This document shows positions 32,905 to 40,236 of a stretch of DNA of 40,236 bases, piece after piece. The notes under the pieces were generated by a model that ran no database searches, was not told where the DNA came from, and worked only from the letters and a program-made list of their open reading frames with translations. This DNA comes from Clostridiales bacterium. GTDB lineage: Bacteria > Bacillota > Clostridia > Oscillospirales > Acutalibacteraceae. Positions within the stretch are counted from its first letter, which is position 1. Every line of letters begins with the position of its first letter. Location of the stretch: NCBI GenBank assembly GCA_012839705.1, contig DUMT01000108.1, positions 1 through 40,236 on the forward strand, read 5' to 3'. The position numbers and the translations under genes are program-made.

Positions 32905-35626
32905 GCATGAATTCCAGGAAACACGCCTGATGATGGTGGAAATGCTGGACAGGGTCATAAATATAATGGAAAATGATGATCGCTACCGGTATTTTACCCT
33001 GGACGGGCAGGCGATTGTTTTGGAAGATTACCTGGAACTTCGCCCACATATGCGCGAAAGGTTAAAGAAATTGATAGAAGACGGCCGGATTGTCATTGGC
33101 CCGTGGTACAGCCTGGTGGACTGCTATTCTGTAAATCCTGAAAGCATTGTTCGAAACCTCCTTATCGGAGACCGGGTGTGCAAAGAGTATGGAAAACCCA
33201 TGAAAGTGGGTTATTCCATATTCTCCTTCGGGCAAATGGCGCAGCTGCCCCAGGTTTATGCCGGATTTGGGATAGACAATATCGTTTTCTATAAAGGCGC
33301 AAGCAGCAAGGTATTCCCCAACAGCGAATTTTACTGGACTGCCCCGGACGGCTCCAAAGCTTTTACCACACGCCTTGGCCGGGAAAAGCGCTGGAACTTT
33401 TTCTTCGATTTCGATATCCCGGTAATCCTTGGCGGAAACGCTAAAAAACCGGGATGGCAGAGCAAATTCACCGACCCGGTGAAGCTGTGCCATATGGTGG
33501 ATTCAAGCTTTTCAAAAGAATACGCCACCGAACTGGAACCGGATATCAGAATCCGGGAAGAGGAAATTGACAATGCGCTGAAAACAGTTATCACCCTGTT
33601 GGATGAGACTTTAGCGCCAAACACCCTTGTTGCCTTTGACGGAACGGATTTCACTTCACCGCTGAAAGAAATCCCCGATGTCATTGAAATGATCAATGAG
33701 AGGTACAAGGGCGAAATTGAGCTGATTCACAGCACTCCGGAGATTTATTTTGATGAGGTCAAGAAAGACATTGACCCCGCAAAGCTTGTCGACTATACCG
33801 GAGAAATGCGCTTCGGTCCGGTAAGCCATGTCCACAGCGAGACCATGGGCACCAATACCGAAATCAAGCAAAGCATCTGGCGCGCTGAAAACACAATAAT
33901 AAATATTCTGGAACCCCTGTCGGCGATTGTTGCCGCTAATGGCGGAACGGTTGACAAGGCAACCCATCTGGTTCTCTGGAAATACTTGCTGGCAACCCAT
34001 GCCCACGATTCAATCCACGGTTCCGGTGACCCGAAAATAAAGACCGATAACCTTTTCCGCCTGCAGCAGGTGCAAAGCCTTGCAAACAGTCTTGTGCGCC
34101 GTACTGTAAATCAGTTGTGCAGCCAAATCCGTTTTAAAGACGATCGGGACGACATCCGGTTGGTTGTAATCAATACAACGCCTTATCCGCGCCGTGATGT
34201 TGCAAAAATTGTGCTGGATTTGCCAAAGGACGAATTGGTTGAAGATTTCTGGATTTATGACGATCAGGGGAACGAAGTCCCGTATTATCAACTGTCCAAA
34301 AAATCCTTCAATCTTGCTTCCATCCACAGCACCAACCGCCCGAAATCCGTATACTCTGACCGTTATGAGCTGCAGCTTGATTTGCCCGAAATTCCGGCAA
34401 TGGGTTATACAACATTAACAGTAAAGCGGAAAAAAGGCAGCGATGCCACTTCAACCAATCCTTTCCCGGTTGGCATATTCCCCTTCAACCCGATTGCAAA
34501 ATCTGGCAATGTGCTTGATAACGGGCTGCTTCGCGTAACTCTGAACAGCGGCAGTATTGATGTTTATGACTACCGAACCGGGTTGCATGCAAAGGAACTG
34601 AACGCCTTTACGGATACCGGCTGTTCAGGTGATTTCTGGGTACACAGGGAACCCTATTACAACCGTATAATCACATCCAAAGGCGCCCCGACCCAGATAG
34701 AACTCATCGAAAACAGCAGTTTGAGCGCAACTTACCGCATGACATGCACATTGCAGATTCCTGCAGGGCTTAACGAAGACAAATCCGCCCGGCTGGAGCA
34801 GACATATGAGACAAAGATTATCACCGATATTACATTAAAGAAGGGCAGCACCCGTATAGATTTCAAGACCAGGCTGGAAAACCGATGCAAAGACCATATG
34901 TTAACCGTATCCTTCCCGACTGGAATTAAGGCGGAAAAGTCGGTTTGGGAAGCACCTTTTGAACTTCGGGAGCGGGATGTTGACAAGTTTACCAATGACC
35001 GGCTGAAAAAAGGCCCCGAACTTGAAAGGAACGCAATGCAGGGGTTTGTGGATGTCAGAAATGACAACTGCGGCGTGTCGCTGTTCAGCAAGGGTATCCG
35101 GGAAGTTGGTACCACAAGCGACAATCAGGCAATTATCAACCTCACCCTGTTCAGAGCTGTTTCCAGCACTTTCCCGATTCACAACGACCTGCTCATCAGT
35201 TTTGAAAATGAGCCGAGCCAGTGCCTGGGCAAGCAGGAATTTGAATACTCCGTATACTTCCATGGCGCTGAAGATGACGTATTTATGCTGAGCAGGTTAT
35301 ATCAGACAGATATGCTGATTGCCGAAGTAGGAGCGGGACAGCAGGGCGAGCGCGCGACTACCGACAGCCTGTTTACTCTGACAGATAAGCGGACCGCTGT
35401 AAGCTGTGTCAAATTGGCTCAGGATACAGAACAGCTTTGCATTCGGATTTATAATCCCACCGGGGAAAAATATCCGGAAACAATTCGTTTTGCAAAAGAA
35501 GTGAAATCAGCATATCTTGCCAATATGAATGAAGAGAGGCAATGCAATCTGAACGTGCAGGATAATTCGGTTGTATTGGAGATGCATCCCTTTAAAATCA
35601 CAACCTTAATGATAGAATTGTCCTAG
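32855..35626 (+). CDS. GH38-like protein (alpha-mannosidase family) with altered active site
   Basis: 923 aa, cytoplasmic, the size of MngB-type GH38 enzymes. The N-terminal zinc motif is present (SNSHLDREHRHEF, H11 and D13). Further matches are YFTLDGQAIVLEDYLELRP and GRIVIGPWYS. The late histidine motif THAHDSIHGSG (H384) is also kept. The strand that normally reads GY-PDSFG, with the nucleophile aspartate that is also a zinc ligand, here reads GYSIFSFGQ, placing Phe at residue 123. C-terminal beta domains follow (VVINTTPYPRRDV onward). It may be a pseudoenzyme, a sugar-binding regulator, or use other chemistry. The start codon lies inside the preceding gene behind GAGGGAT. Confidence 0.85.
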   Translation: MKKMHIISNSHLDREHRHEFQETRLMMVEMLDRVINIMENDDRYRYFTLDGQAIVLEDYLELRPHMRERLKKLIEDGRIVIGPWYSLVDCYSVNPESIVRNLLIGDRVCKEYGKPMKVGYSIFSFGQMAQLPQVYAGFGIDNIVFYKGASSKVFPNSEFYWTAPDGSKAFTTRLGREKRWNFFFDFDIPVILGGNAKKPGWQSKFTDPVKLCHMVDSSFSKEYATELEPDIRIREEEIDNALKTVITLLDETLAPNTLVAFDGTDFTSPLKEIPDVIEMINERYKGEIELIHSTPEIYFDEVKKDIDPAKLVDYTGEMRFGPVSHVHSETMGTNTEIKQSIWRAENTIINILEPLSAIVAANGGTVDKATHLVLWKYLLATHAHDSIHGSGDPKIKTDNLFRLQQVQSLANSLVRRTVNQLCSQIRFKDDRDDIRLVVINTTPYPRRDVAKIVLDLPKDELVEDFWIYDDQGNEVPYYQLSKKSFNLASIHSTNRPKSVYSDRYELQLDLPEIPAMGYTTLTVKRKKGSDATSTNPFPVGIFPFNPIAKSGNVLDNGLLRVTLNSGSIDVYDYRTGLHAKELNAFTDTGCSGDFWVHREPYYNRIITSKGAPTQIELIENSSLSATYRMTCTLQIPAGLNEDKSARLEQTYETKIITDITLKKGSTRIDFKTRLENRCKDHMLTVSFPTGIKAEKSVWEAPFELRERDVDKFTNDRLKKGPELERNAMQGFVDVRNDNCGVSLFSKGIREVGTTSDNQAIINLTLFRAVSSTFPIHNDLLISFENEPSQCLGKQEFEYSVYFHGAEDDVFMLSRLYQTDMLIAEVGAGQQGERATTDSLFTLTDKRTAVSCVKLAQDTEQLCIRIYNPTGEKYPETIRFAKEVKSAYLANMNEERQCNLNVQDNSVVLEMHPFKITTLMIELS

Positions 35627-35652
35627 ACAACTAAGACCGGAACTGTTATAAT
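35624..35652 (+). promoter_or_regulatory. Possible internal promoter upstream of the PHP gene
   Basis: TAGACA (35624-35629, overlapping the GH38-like stop), a 17-bp spacer and TATAAT (35647-35652). It would give the PHP and SGNH genes their own transcript, with the stem-loop at 35681-35714 in the leader. Confidence 0.5.
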
Positions 35653-35664
35653 AACTGTTATAAT
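35641..35664 (+). repeat. 12-bp perfect tandem repeat containing TATAAT
   Basis: AACTGTTATAAT at 35641-35652 is repeated exactly at 35653-35664. Each copy contains a full -10 hexamer; only the first has a -35-like hexamer at 17 bp. Confidence 0.95.
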
Positions 35665-35680
35665 AATGGAATATATTACA

Positions 35681-35714
35681 TGTATAAGCGTCAATGAAAA
35701 TTGACGCTTATACA
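35681..35714 (+). other. Perfect 14-bp stem-loop before the PHP gene
   Basis: Arms 35681-35694 and 35701-35714 are perfectly complementary with a 6-nt loop. The sequence after it (ATTTAG) has no proper U-run, and a gene starts 18 bp later. It could be a weak terminator for the upstream operon or a leader structure affecting expression of the PHP gene. Confidence 0.6.
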
Positions 35715-35732
35715 ATTTAGTGGGTGAATTTT

Positions 35733-36584
35733 ATGAGTATTGTAGACTATCACGTGCACTATTATTTGGATAAATGTGCATCTTCCGATATGACCCTTCC
35801 CAATATAGACGATTGTTCGAACAAATTGGGGATTAAAGAGGTTGCAGTTTTAAAGCATTACAGCCATTGCATGCCAAACGGAGAGGATGACTGGGCCAAC
35901 TGGCATAAAATCAAGCCTGAACAGTTTGAACGGTATTTGGATGAAGTCCGCTCGTATAAAAGCCGGTTCGGCATCATTTTCAGGACGGGAGTTGAAACCG
36001 AACTGCTGAATACAAAGGGGGACATCAACATCCCGCCTGAGGCGCAGGATAGAATAGATATGGTTGCCCTTAGCATGCACCATATGATTGATATGCCAAA
36101 ACTGCCCCTTGATGCAACCCATTACCCTCCACATTGTTCAGAAGGAGACCCGTGGATCATGGAATGGGATAAAAAGGTGCGGGATTTAGGGGCCGAATAC
36201 TTTGTTGAATCCATAGTTGAGGCAAACTGCAACGCAATTAAAAGGTTTCCTAAAGTCAAAACCCTTTCCCACCTTAATGATGGTTTGTATATGCTGCGGG
36301 ATTACAGGGTGCCTGTTGAGGAAATCCCGGATGATACGCTTGTTGAACTGATGGAACCTCTCATGAAATGCATGGCTGAAAATGATGTTTTATGGGAAAT
36401 TGGGGGCCAGAAAATCTATCGCTACGCCGTCCTGAACAGGGCAAAGGAATTGGGGGTAAAATTTGTTCCCACCGGCGATGCGCATTTTTTGGGGAACGGG
36501 CCGTGCCTCAACTTTTCAGACCATATATCATTACAAAAGTTAATGGACGAGATGGGCTTGCCAAATGGATTTATAAAATTTTAA
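35733..36584 (+). CDS. PHP-domain phosphoesterase (histidinol-phosphatase-like)
   Basis: 283 aa. PHP metal motifs appear in order: DYHVHYY (HxH) at the N-terminus, VAVLKHYSHC, the Glu of GVETEL, SMHHM, SHLND and PTGDAHFLG at the end. PHP enzymes hydrolyse phosphate esters with two or three metal ions. The family includes histidinol phosphatases, but this gene has no histidine-biosynthesis neighbours, so a sugar-phosphate or related substrate is likelier here (inference). ATG 35733 follows GTGGGTGA; GTG at 35724 is inside that site and less likely. The SGNH gene follows closely. Confidence 0.85.
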   Translation: MSIVDYHVHYYLDKCASSDMTLPNIDDCSNKLGIKEVAVLKHYSHCMPNGEDDWANWHKIKPEQFERYLDEVRSYKSRFGIIFRTGVETELLNTKGDINIPPEAQDRIDMVALSMHHMIDMPKLPLDATHYPPHCSEGDPWIMEWDKKVRDLGAEYFVESIVEANCNAIKRFPKVKTLSHLNDGLYMLRDYRVPVEEIPDDTLVELMEPLMKCMAENDVLWEIGGQKIYRYAVLNRAKELGVKFVPTGDAHFLGNGPCLNFSDHISLQKLMDEMGLPNGFIKF

Positions 36585-36600
36585 CAGAAAGGTGATTTTA

Positions 36601-37275
36601 ATGTCAGAAATCGAGAAAAATACTGTGGAGTCAAAAAATCAGCTTGATGTAAACCGTTATGTTACATATGAAAATGAAAACGGCTCAGGACTTCGGTTCA
36701 TGTTTGTAGGTAACTCAATAACCCTCCATGGCCCCAAAAGCGATATAGGCTGGAGCGGGAATTGGGGAATGGCGGCATCTTCCAAAGAAAAAGATTATGT
36801 CCATATATTAATCAGGAAAATACAAGCTGTTACTCCCGACCCATCCTTTTGCATTTGCCAGGCGGCGGAATGGGAAAGAAATTACATCAATGGCAAGTCT
36901 GTTTATAATTTTTATCAAAAAGCCAGGGATTACAAACCCAATGTAATTATTATGCGCATTGTAGAAAACTGCCCTGCTTTAAAGCCCGGTGATTTTGAAA
37001 TCTTTAAAAAAGAATATGCTGATTTTTTAGATTATTTGAAATCGGATACTGACGCAAAAGTAATTTTAACTACCGGATTTTGGCGCCATTCTGCCGATGA
37101 CGCTATTCGCGAGGTTGCAGGGGATTATAATTTTGAACTTTGCGAACTGGGCGACCTTGGTGAAAAGAGTGAGATGCGCGCAGATGGGCTTTTTGAACAT
37201 AGTGGCGTAGCTCATCATCCCGGCGATAAGGGGATGCAGGCTATAGCAGAGAGGATTTTTGAAAAAATATTTTAA
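36601..37275 (+). CDS. SGNH/GDSL-family hydrolase
   Basis: 224 aa, no signal peptide. Block I is RFMFVGNSITLHGP with the catalytic Ser in GNSIT; the late block is AHHPGDKGMQAIAERI with the catalytic His before Pro. Families of this kind remove acetyl or other acyl groups, often from sugars. The usual Asp three residues before that His is not seen (the segment is GVAHHPG), so the triad may be a dyad or use another acid. GAAAGGTGA before ATG 36601 decides the start. As last gene of the series it would deacylate imported sugars in the cytoplasm (inference). Confidence 0.82.
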   Translation: MSEIEKNTVESKNQLDVNRYVTYENENGSGLRFMFVGNSITLHGPKSDIGWSGNWGMAASSKEKDYVHILIRKIQAVTPDPSFCICQAAEWERNYINGKSVYNFYQKARDYKPNVIIMRIVENCPALKPGDFEIFKKEYADFLDYLKSDTDAKVILTTGFWRHSADDAIREVAGDYNFELCELGDLGEKSEMRADGLFEHSGVAHHPGDKGMQAIAERIFEKIF

Positions 37276-37302
37276 GTTATTTAAAGTGTAAAACCAGAGC
37301 AT

Positions 37303-37344
37303 AAAAGTCCTGAAACCATGCACTATGCAAATTTCATGACTTTT
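37303..37344 (+). terminator. Terminator-like hairpin after the SGNH gene
   Basis: Arms 37303-37315 and 37332-37344 pair with one mismatch, closing on AAAAGTC/GACTTTT, followed by CCTTTG rather than a clean T-run. The 5' arm is the same sequence (AAAAGTCCTGAAACC) as the terminator at 2662-2706. Confidence 0.65.
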
Positions 37345-37435
37345 CCTTTGTCGCTGAAATTCTGAATATAAATGTCAGCCATGGAACACAACTTCCAATT
37401 GCACGAATTTATTTTATGATTTCTAGTGGTTAATA

Positions 37436-37465
37436 TTGCAGCAAACGGGTAATATGGTGTAGACT
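37436..37465 (+). promoter_or_regulatory. Possible promoter for the GH20-like gene
   Basis: TTGCAG (37436-37441), an 18-bp spacer and TAGACT (37460-37465), ~30 bp upstream of ATG 37496; GGAAGGAGAAG lies between. The gap of 220 bp and the hairpin upstream make a separate transcript reasonable. Confidence 0.45.
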
Positions 37466-37495
37466 AGAAATAAATTTTGGAAGGAGAAGTATAGT

Positions 37496-39100
37496 ATGAT
37501 TGGAGAATGTAAATTCAACACTCTGGGACTTATGCTTGACTGTTCCCGCAATGCGGTTATGACTGTTAATGAGCTTAAAAGATTCATCGAACTGTTAAGC
37601 AAACTCGGATATAACCAATTCATGCTTTATACCGAGGACACTTACGAGGTGGACGGAGAAGAGTTTTTCGGATACTTAAGGGGAAGGTATACCCAGAAGG
37701 AACTGAAGGAATTAGACGATTTTGCGTACGAACATGGCGTTGAGCTGGTGCCATGCATACAGACCCTTGCCCATTTTACCGCCCTTGTCCGTTGGCCCAA
37801 ATATGCCGCAATGAAAGATATTGATGATATACTGCTGGTTGGCGACGACAGAACATATCAGCTGATTGAAAGGATGATTTCAAGCCTTCGCAAGTGCTTT
37901 CGCACCGATAAAATACATATCGGTATGGATGAGGCGCATAATCTCGGCAAGGGAAGGTACAGGGAAATCCACGGGGAAGTGGACAGGACTGAGATACTGT
38001 TGTACCATTTGAACCGGGTCTGCGAGATTACCCAAAAATACAACTTCAAGCCCTCGATGTGCAGCGATATGTTTTACCGGCTGGCTTGCGGCGGGGAGTA
38101 TTATTCCCTCTCCTCAGAGTTTGATTCCTCAATTAAAGAAAAAATTCCTGAGAACCTTTCTCTTGTTTACTGGGACTATTATCATCTTGATAAATCCTTC
38201 TATGATGGCATGATAAAAGGTCATAAGCAGTTGACGGATAATATCATCTTTGCCGGCGGGGCTTGGAAGTGGACAAGCTTTGTGCCAAACAATTCGTTTT
38301 CCATTGCCGCAAACAGGGCTGCGCTTGCATCCTGTATTGAAAACGGCGTTAAAGACGTTTTCATAACCCTGTGGGGGGACGATGGCGCAGAGTGTTCAGC
38401 CTATGCCGTGCTGCCGGCTATAGTTTCCGCTGCCTGCCTTGCCCACGGAATTGCTGAAGAAGATGAGATAAAAAGGCGATTTAAGGAGATAATCGGCTGC
38501 GATTATGATGATTTTATGTTGCTGGATTCGCCGGATAAGTATGAAGGCGTAAAGCTGGATTGTATAATAAACCCCTGCAAGTACCATCTATATAACGACT
38601 GTTTCCTGGGGATTTACGATTCTGCGGTGGAACCGGGGGATGGGGAGTTTTACGCTGGGCTGGCAAAGAAAATATCAGAAGCCGCTTTAAGGGCGAACGG
38701 GTATTCCTACATATTTGATACAATATCCAGGCTTTGCAGCGTCCTTGAGCTAAAAGCAGAAATAGGCATCAAAACCCGCAGGGTTTACAAATCAAAGGAC
38801 AAAAATGCCCTGGTAGATTTAATAAAAGATTACGAGCAGATGATTGAGAGGGCCAAAGAGTTTTACAGGGCTTTCAGGAAACAATGGTATGCCGAGAACA
38901 AGGCAAACGGATTTGAAGTGCAGGATATCAGGCTTGGAGGCCTGATAATGCGGATGCAGGACTGCCATGACAGGCTTGTGGATTATTTGGATGGAAAAAT
39001 CGATTCAATCCCTGAGCTTGAAGAAGAAACCCTCCAGCTGATTACCAGGAAGGGCCATGGAGGGGGGTGGGCGAATATGGTCACACCCAATGTCCTGTGA
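37496..39100 (+). CDS. GH20-like beta-N-acetylhexosaminidase
   Basis: 534 aa, cytoplasmic. The GH20 TIM barrel starts directly: TLGLMLDCSRNAVMTV, YNQFMLYTEDTYEV and ELVPCIQTLAHF. The catalytic Asp-Glu pair is in HIGMDEAH (D145, E146); GH20 enzymes use it for substrate-assisted hydrolysis of terminal GlcNAc or GalNAc. Later barrel elements include SLVYWDYYH, IIFAGGAWKWTSF and VFITLWGDDGAE. The C-terminal ~200 residues are helical. It lacks the usual N-terminal GH20b domain, as in the shorter single-barrel intracellular subfamily. Separated from the operon by a hairpin but probably part of the same glycan pathway. Confidence 0.85.
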   Translation: MIGECKFNTLGLMLDCSRNAVMTVNELKRFIELLSKLGYNQFMLYTEDTYEVDGEEFFGYLRGRYTQKELKELDDFAYEHGVELVPCIQTLAHFTALVRWPKYAAMKDIDDILLVGDDRTYQLIERMISSLRKCFRTDKIHIGMDEAHNLGKGRYREIHGEVDRTEILLYHLNRVCEITQKYNFKPSMCSDMFYRLACGGEYYSLSSEFDSSIKEKIPENLSLVYWDYYHLDKSFYDGMIKGHKQLTDNIIFAGGAWKWTSFVPNNSFSIAANRAALASCIENGVKDVFITLWGDDGAECSAYAVLPAIVSAACLAHGIAEEDEIKRRFKEIIGCDYDDFMLLDSPDKYEGVKLDCIINPCKYHLYNDCFLGIYDSAVEPGDGEFYAGLAKKISEAALRANGYSYIFDTISRLCSVLELKAEIGIKTRRVYKSKDKNALVDLIKDYEQMIERAKEFYRAFRKQWYAENKANGFEVQDIRLGGLIMRMQDCHDRLVDYLDGKIDSIPELEEETLQLITRKGHGGGWANMVTPNVL

Positions 39101-39155
39101 TCTCCGGATTTGTTTTCGCATTATTCGCTTGTCTGGGGAGTCTCTAATACGCTTG

Positions 39156-39196
39156 ATAAAACCTGTGTCACCAGTTTGATGACACAGGTTTTATCA
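39156..39196. terminator. Hairpin terminator after the GH20-like gene
   Basis: Perfect 16-bp inverted repeat (39156-39171 and 39181-39196) with a 9-nt loop. The distal arm contains TTTTATC but no long T-run follows. It stands between convergent sequences (plus GH20 gene, minus membrane-protein remnant). Confidence 0.75.
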
Positions 39197-39234
39197 TAAT
39201 CGTTATTTTGTTCCTTGTTTCCAGTTCAGACGAA

Positions 39235-39598
39235 TCATATCCAGAATTCAAATAACCGTTCAAACTTAAAAAAGCTTGCTTTAATAATATCGGAGGTTAA
39301 TTCGTTAGCAAAAAAATAATAGACAAGTGCAAAATTAACTATAAAGGCAAGCAGGCCGCAATAAACGAACAGCTTTTCCGCTATTTTCTTTAAATGCGAG
39401 TTGGTGCCCTTTTGATACAGAAAAAACGCGATTGCATAGGCGCCGATTAACAGCTGCCATGAATATAATCAAAAGCGTTTTGTTGCAAAAAAGTCGGGCA
39501 GGCCTGTTTTTTATAAGCAAATGTGAACCGATTAAGATCAATACGACAATTAATATGTAGTAGATGTTATGGAGTGCCAAGCTTTCACCCCGTTTCAT
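39235..39598 (-). pseudogene. Frameshifted small membrane protein
   Basis: Minus-strand reading from 39598 gives HNIYYILIVVLILIGSHLL, then LLIIFMAA near 39455. From there the hydrophobic, protein-like sequence continues in another frame (LIGAYAIAFFLYQKG, then LFVYCGLLAFIVNFALVYYF) to a stop near 39235. A one-base indel at about 39450-39460 explains both halves. About four transmembrane segments; no family recognised. Either a young pseudogene or a sequencing error. Confidence 0.6.
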
Positions 39599-39796
39599 AA
39601 GTGGATTATTATGTATTATTATTGCTTAGTGCCTGATTTTATTAAATATTCTTAATACCGGATAACGGTTGGAGCACCAAGAGTATTTTCCGCTGGATTT
39701 TGAAAAAGCGATTAAACAGGGCTGGCCAATGTTCTTAAAATAAGCTAAAATGCTATCATGGGGAATGTAATTGTAAATATGGATGGAGGGGCAAAG
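39599..39796. other. Intergenic stretch with a possible C-terminal gene remnant
   Basis: Mostly AT-rich filler. On the plus strand 39672-39743 codes for a short peptide, EYFPLDFEKAIKQGWPMFLK and stop, which resembles the last helix of SRPBCC/AHSA1-type proteins (a GWP-xxL ending). A stop just upstream (39663-39665) shows that the rest is gone. Low certainty because only ~23 residues remain. Confidence 0.25.
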
Positions 39797-40117
39797 ATGG
39801 TAAATATAGCAGATGCAGTTGAGATAATTTCATATGCAGAAGATAACGGAATTGACATTTGGCTGGACGGCGGATGGGGGGTTGATGCGCTTTTAGAAAT
39901 GGAGACAAGGGAGCATAACGATATAGATTTGTTTGTAGAAAAAATTAATGGTGAAAGGTTTATAGAAATTATAAAAGAACAAGGCTTTGTTGAAATTAAA
40001 GAAGGTTATACAACATCATCCCACACAGTTTGGAAAGACGCCAAAGACAGGATAATTGATCTGCATTTGTTTGAATTTAACGAACAGGGAAATCTTGTTT
40101 TTGAGGGAGATATATAA
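39797..40117 (+). pseudogene. Lincosamide-nucleotidyltransferase-like protein, 3'-truncated
   Basis: 106 aa. The N-terminal half of a minimal nucleotidyltransferase is clear: IWLDGGWGVDALL followed by REHNDIDLFV, with the GG and DxD metal-binding pattern of LnuA-like enzymes, then DRIIDLHLFEF. These transfer AMP to lincosamides; related chromosomal proteins have unknown substrates. LnuA-type proteins are ~160-170 aa, so ~55-60 C-terminal residues are missing: the frame stops directly after FEGDI. GGAGGGG before ATG 39797 decides the start over 39758. The sequence beyond 40117 looks unrelated, suggesting truncation by an insertion or rearrangement. Probably inactive. Confidence 0.75.
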
Positions 40118-40236
40118 TGCTCCCCATTGTCAAGACAGTTTTTTAGCTTTTCTAAGTTAGCTCTCCTTTCTTATTTTTGTATAATCTTTACAACTGTGCA
40201 CTCTGTTGGAGGATGTCAAGGGCGAGCGTAAGCGAG
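40118..40236. other. Possible edge of a mobile element, cut by window end
   Basis: It begins abruptly where the nucleotidyltransferase breaks off, with TGCTCCCCATTGTCAAGACA. On the other strand that would end in TTGACAATGGGGAGCA, which reminds me of clostridial IS21-like element ends (from memory, not verified). No transposase coding is visible in these 119 bases. A TATAAT lies near 40180, and GCGAG is directly repeated at the extreme end. Confidence 0.3.

Overview
The window looks like a chromosomal stretch of a Gram-positive anaerobe of the Clostridia (Oscillospiraceae/Acetivibrio-like). This is inferred from strong AGGAGG-type ribosome binding sites, sigma-A promoters of the TTGACA-17-TATAAT kind, Firmicutes-style lipoprotein signals, a sortase-like C-terminus and moderate GC. 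Almost everything in it concerns uptake and cytoplasmic or surface processing of a complex glycan; no rRNA, tRNA or CRISPR array was seen.

Layout. (1) 1-2706: the end of an operon that begins outside the window, with the 3' part of a DUF5696 gene, two CUT1-type ABC permeases and a terminator. (2) 2765-3314: a frameshifted, 5'-truncated metallophosphoesterase pseudogene. (3) 3354-8296: an AraC-family regulator divergent from a sugar-isomerase-like gene and an 812-residue protein of unknown function. (4) 8306-11722, minus strand: a GntR/LacI hybrid regulator, a HAD hydrolase and an FAD-dependent oxidoreductase. (5) 11723-12090: a divergent control region with good promoters on both strands and a palindromic operator candidate. 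(6) 12091-37275: a plus-strand gene series of about 25 kb, probably one main operon with an internal promoter near 35624. It encodes a four-repeat surface protein, a lipoprotein solute-binding protein (SBP), an SBP fused to carbohydrate-binding-like domains, permease pair A, an NHL/TPR membrane protein, a Yip1-like membrane protein, a DUF5696 lipoprotein, permease pair B, three right-handed beta-helix proteins, a GH38-like protein, a PHP phosphoesterase-like protein and an SGNH hydrolase. (7) 37496-39100: a GH20-like hexosaminidase with its own promoter candidate and terminator. (8) 39235-40236: a gene graveyard with a frameshifted membrane protein, a short remnant, a 3'-truncated nucleotidyltransferase and a possible mobile-element edge.

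How it may work (inference). The surface repeat protein, the two SBPs and the DUF5696 lipoprotein would capture or trim a glycan outside. Two distinct permease pairs would import it, using an ATPase encoded elsewhere. The cytoplasmic beta-helix, GH38-like, GH20-like, PHP and SGNH proteins would dismantle it. The unit SBP / permease pair / NHL-TPR / Yip1 / DUF5696 / second permease pair is the best candidate for an undescribed system. Its last three genes have a diverged second copy at the left edge of the window. The GH38-like protein appears to lack the family's nucleophile aspartate, so its chemistry may differ from normal alpha-mannosidases.
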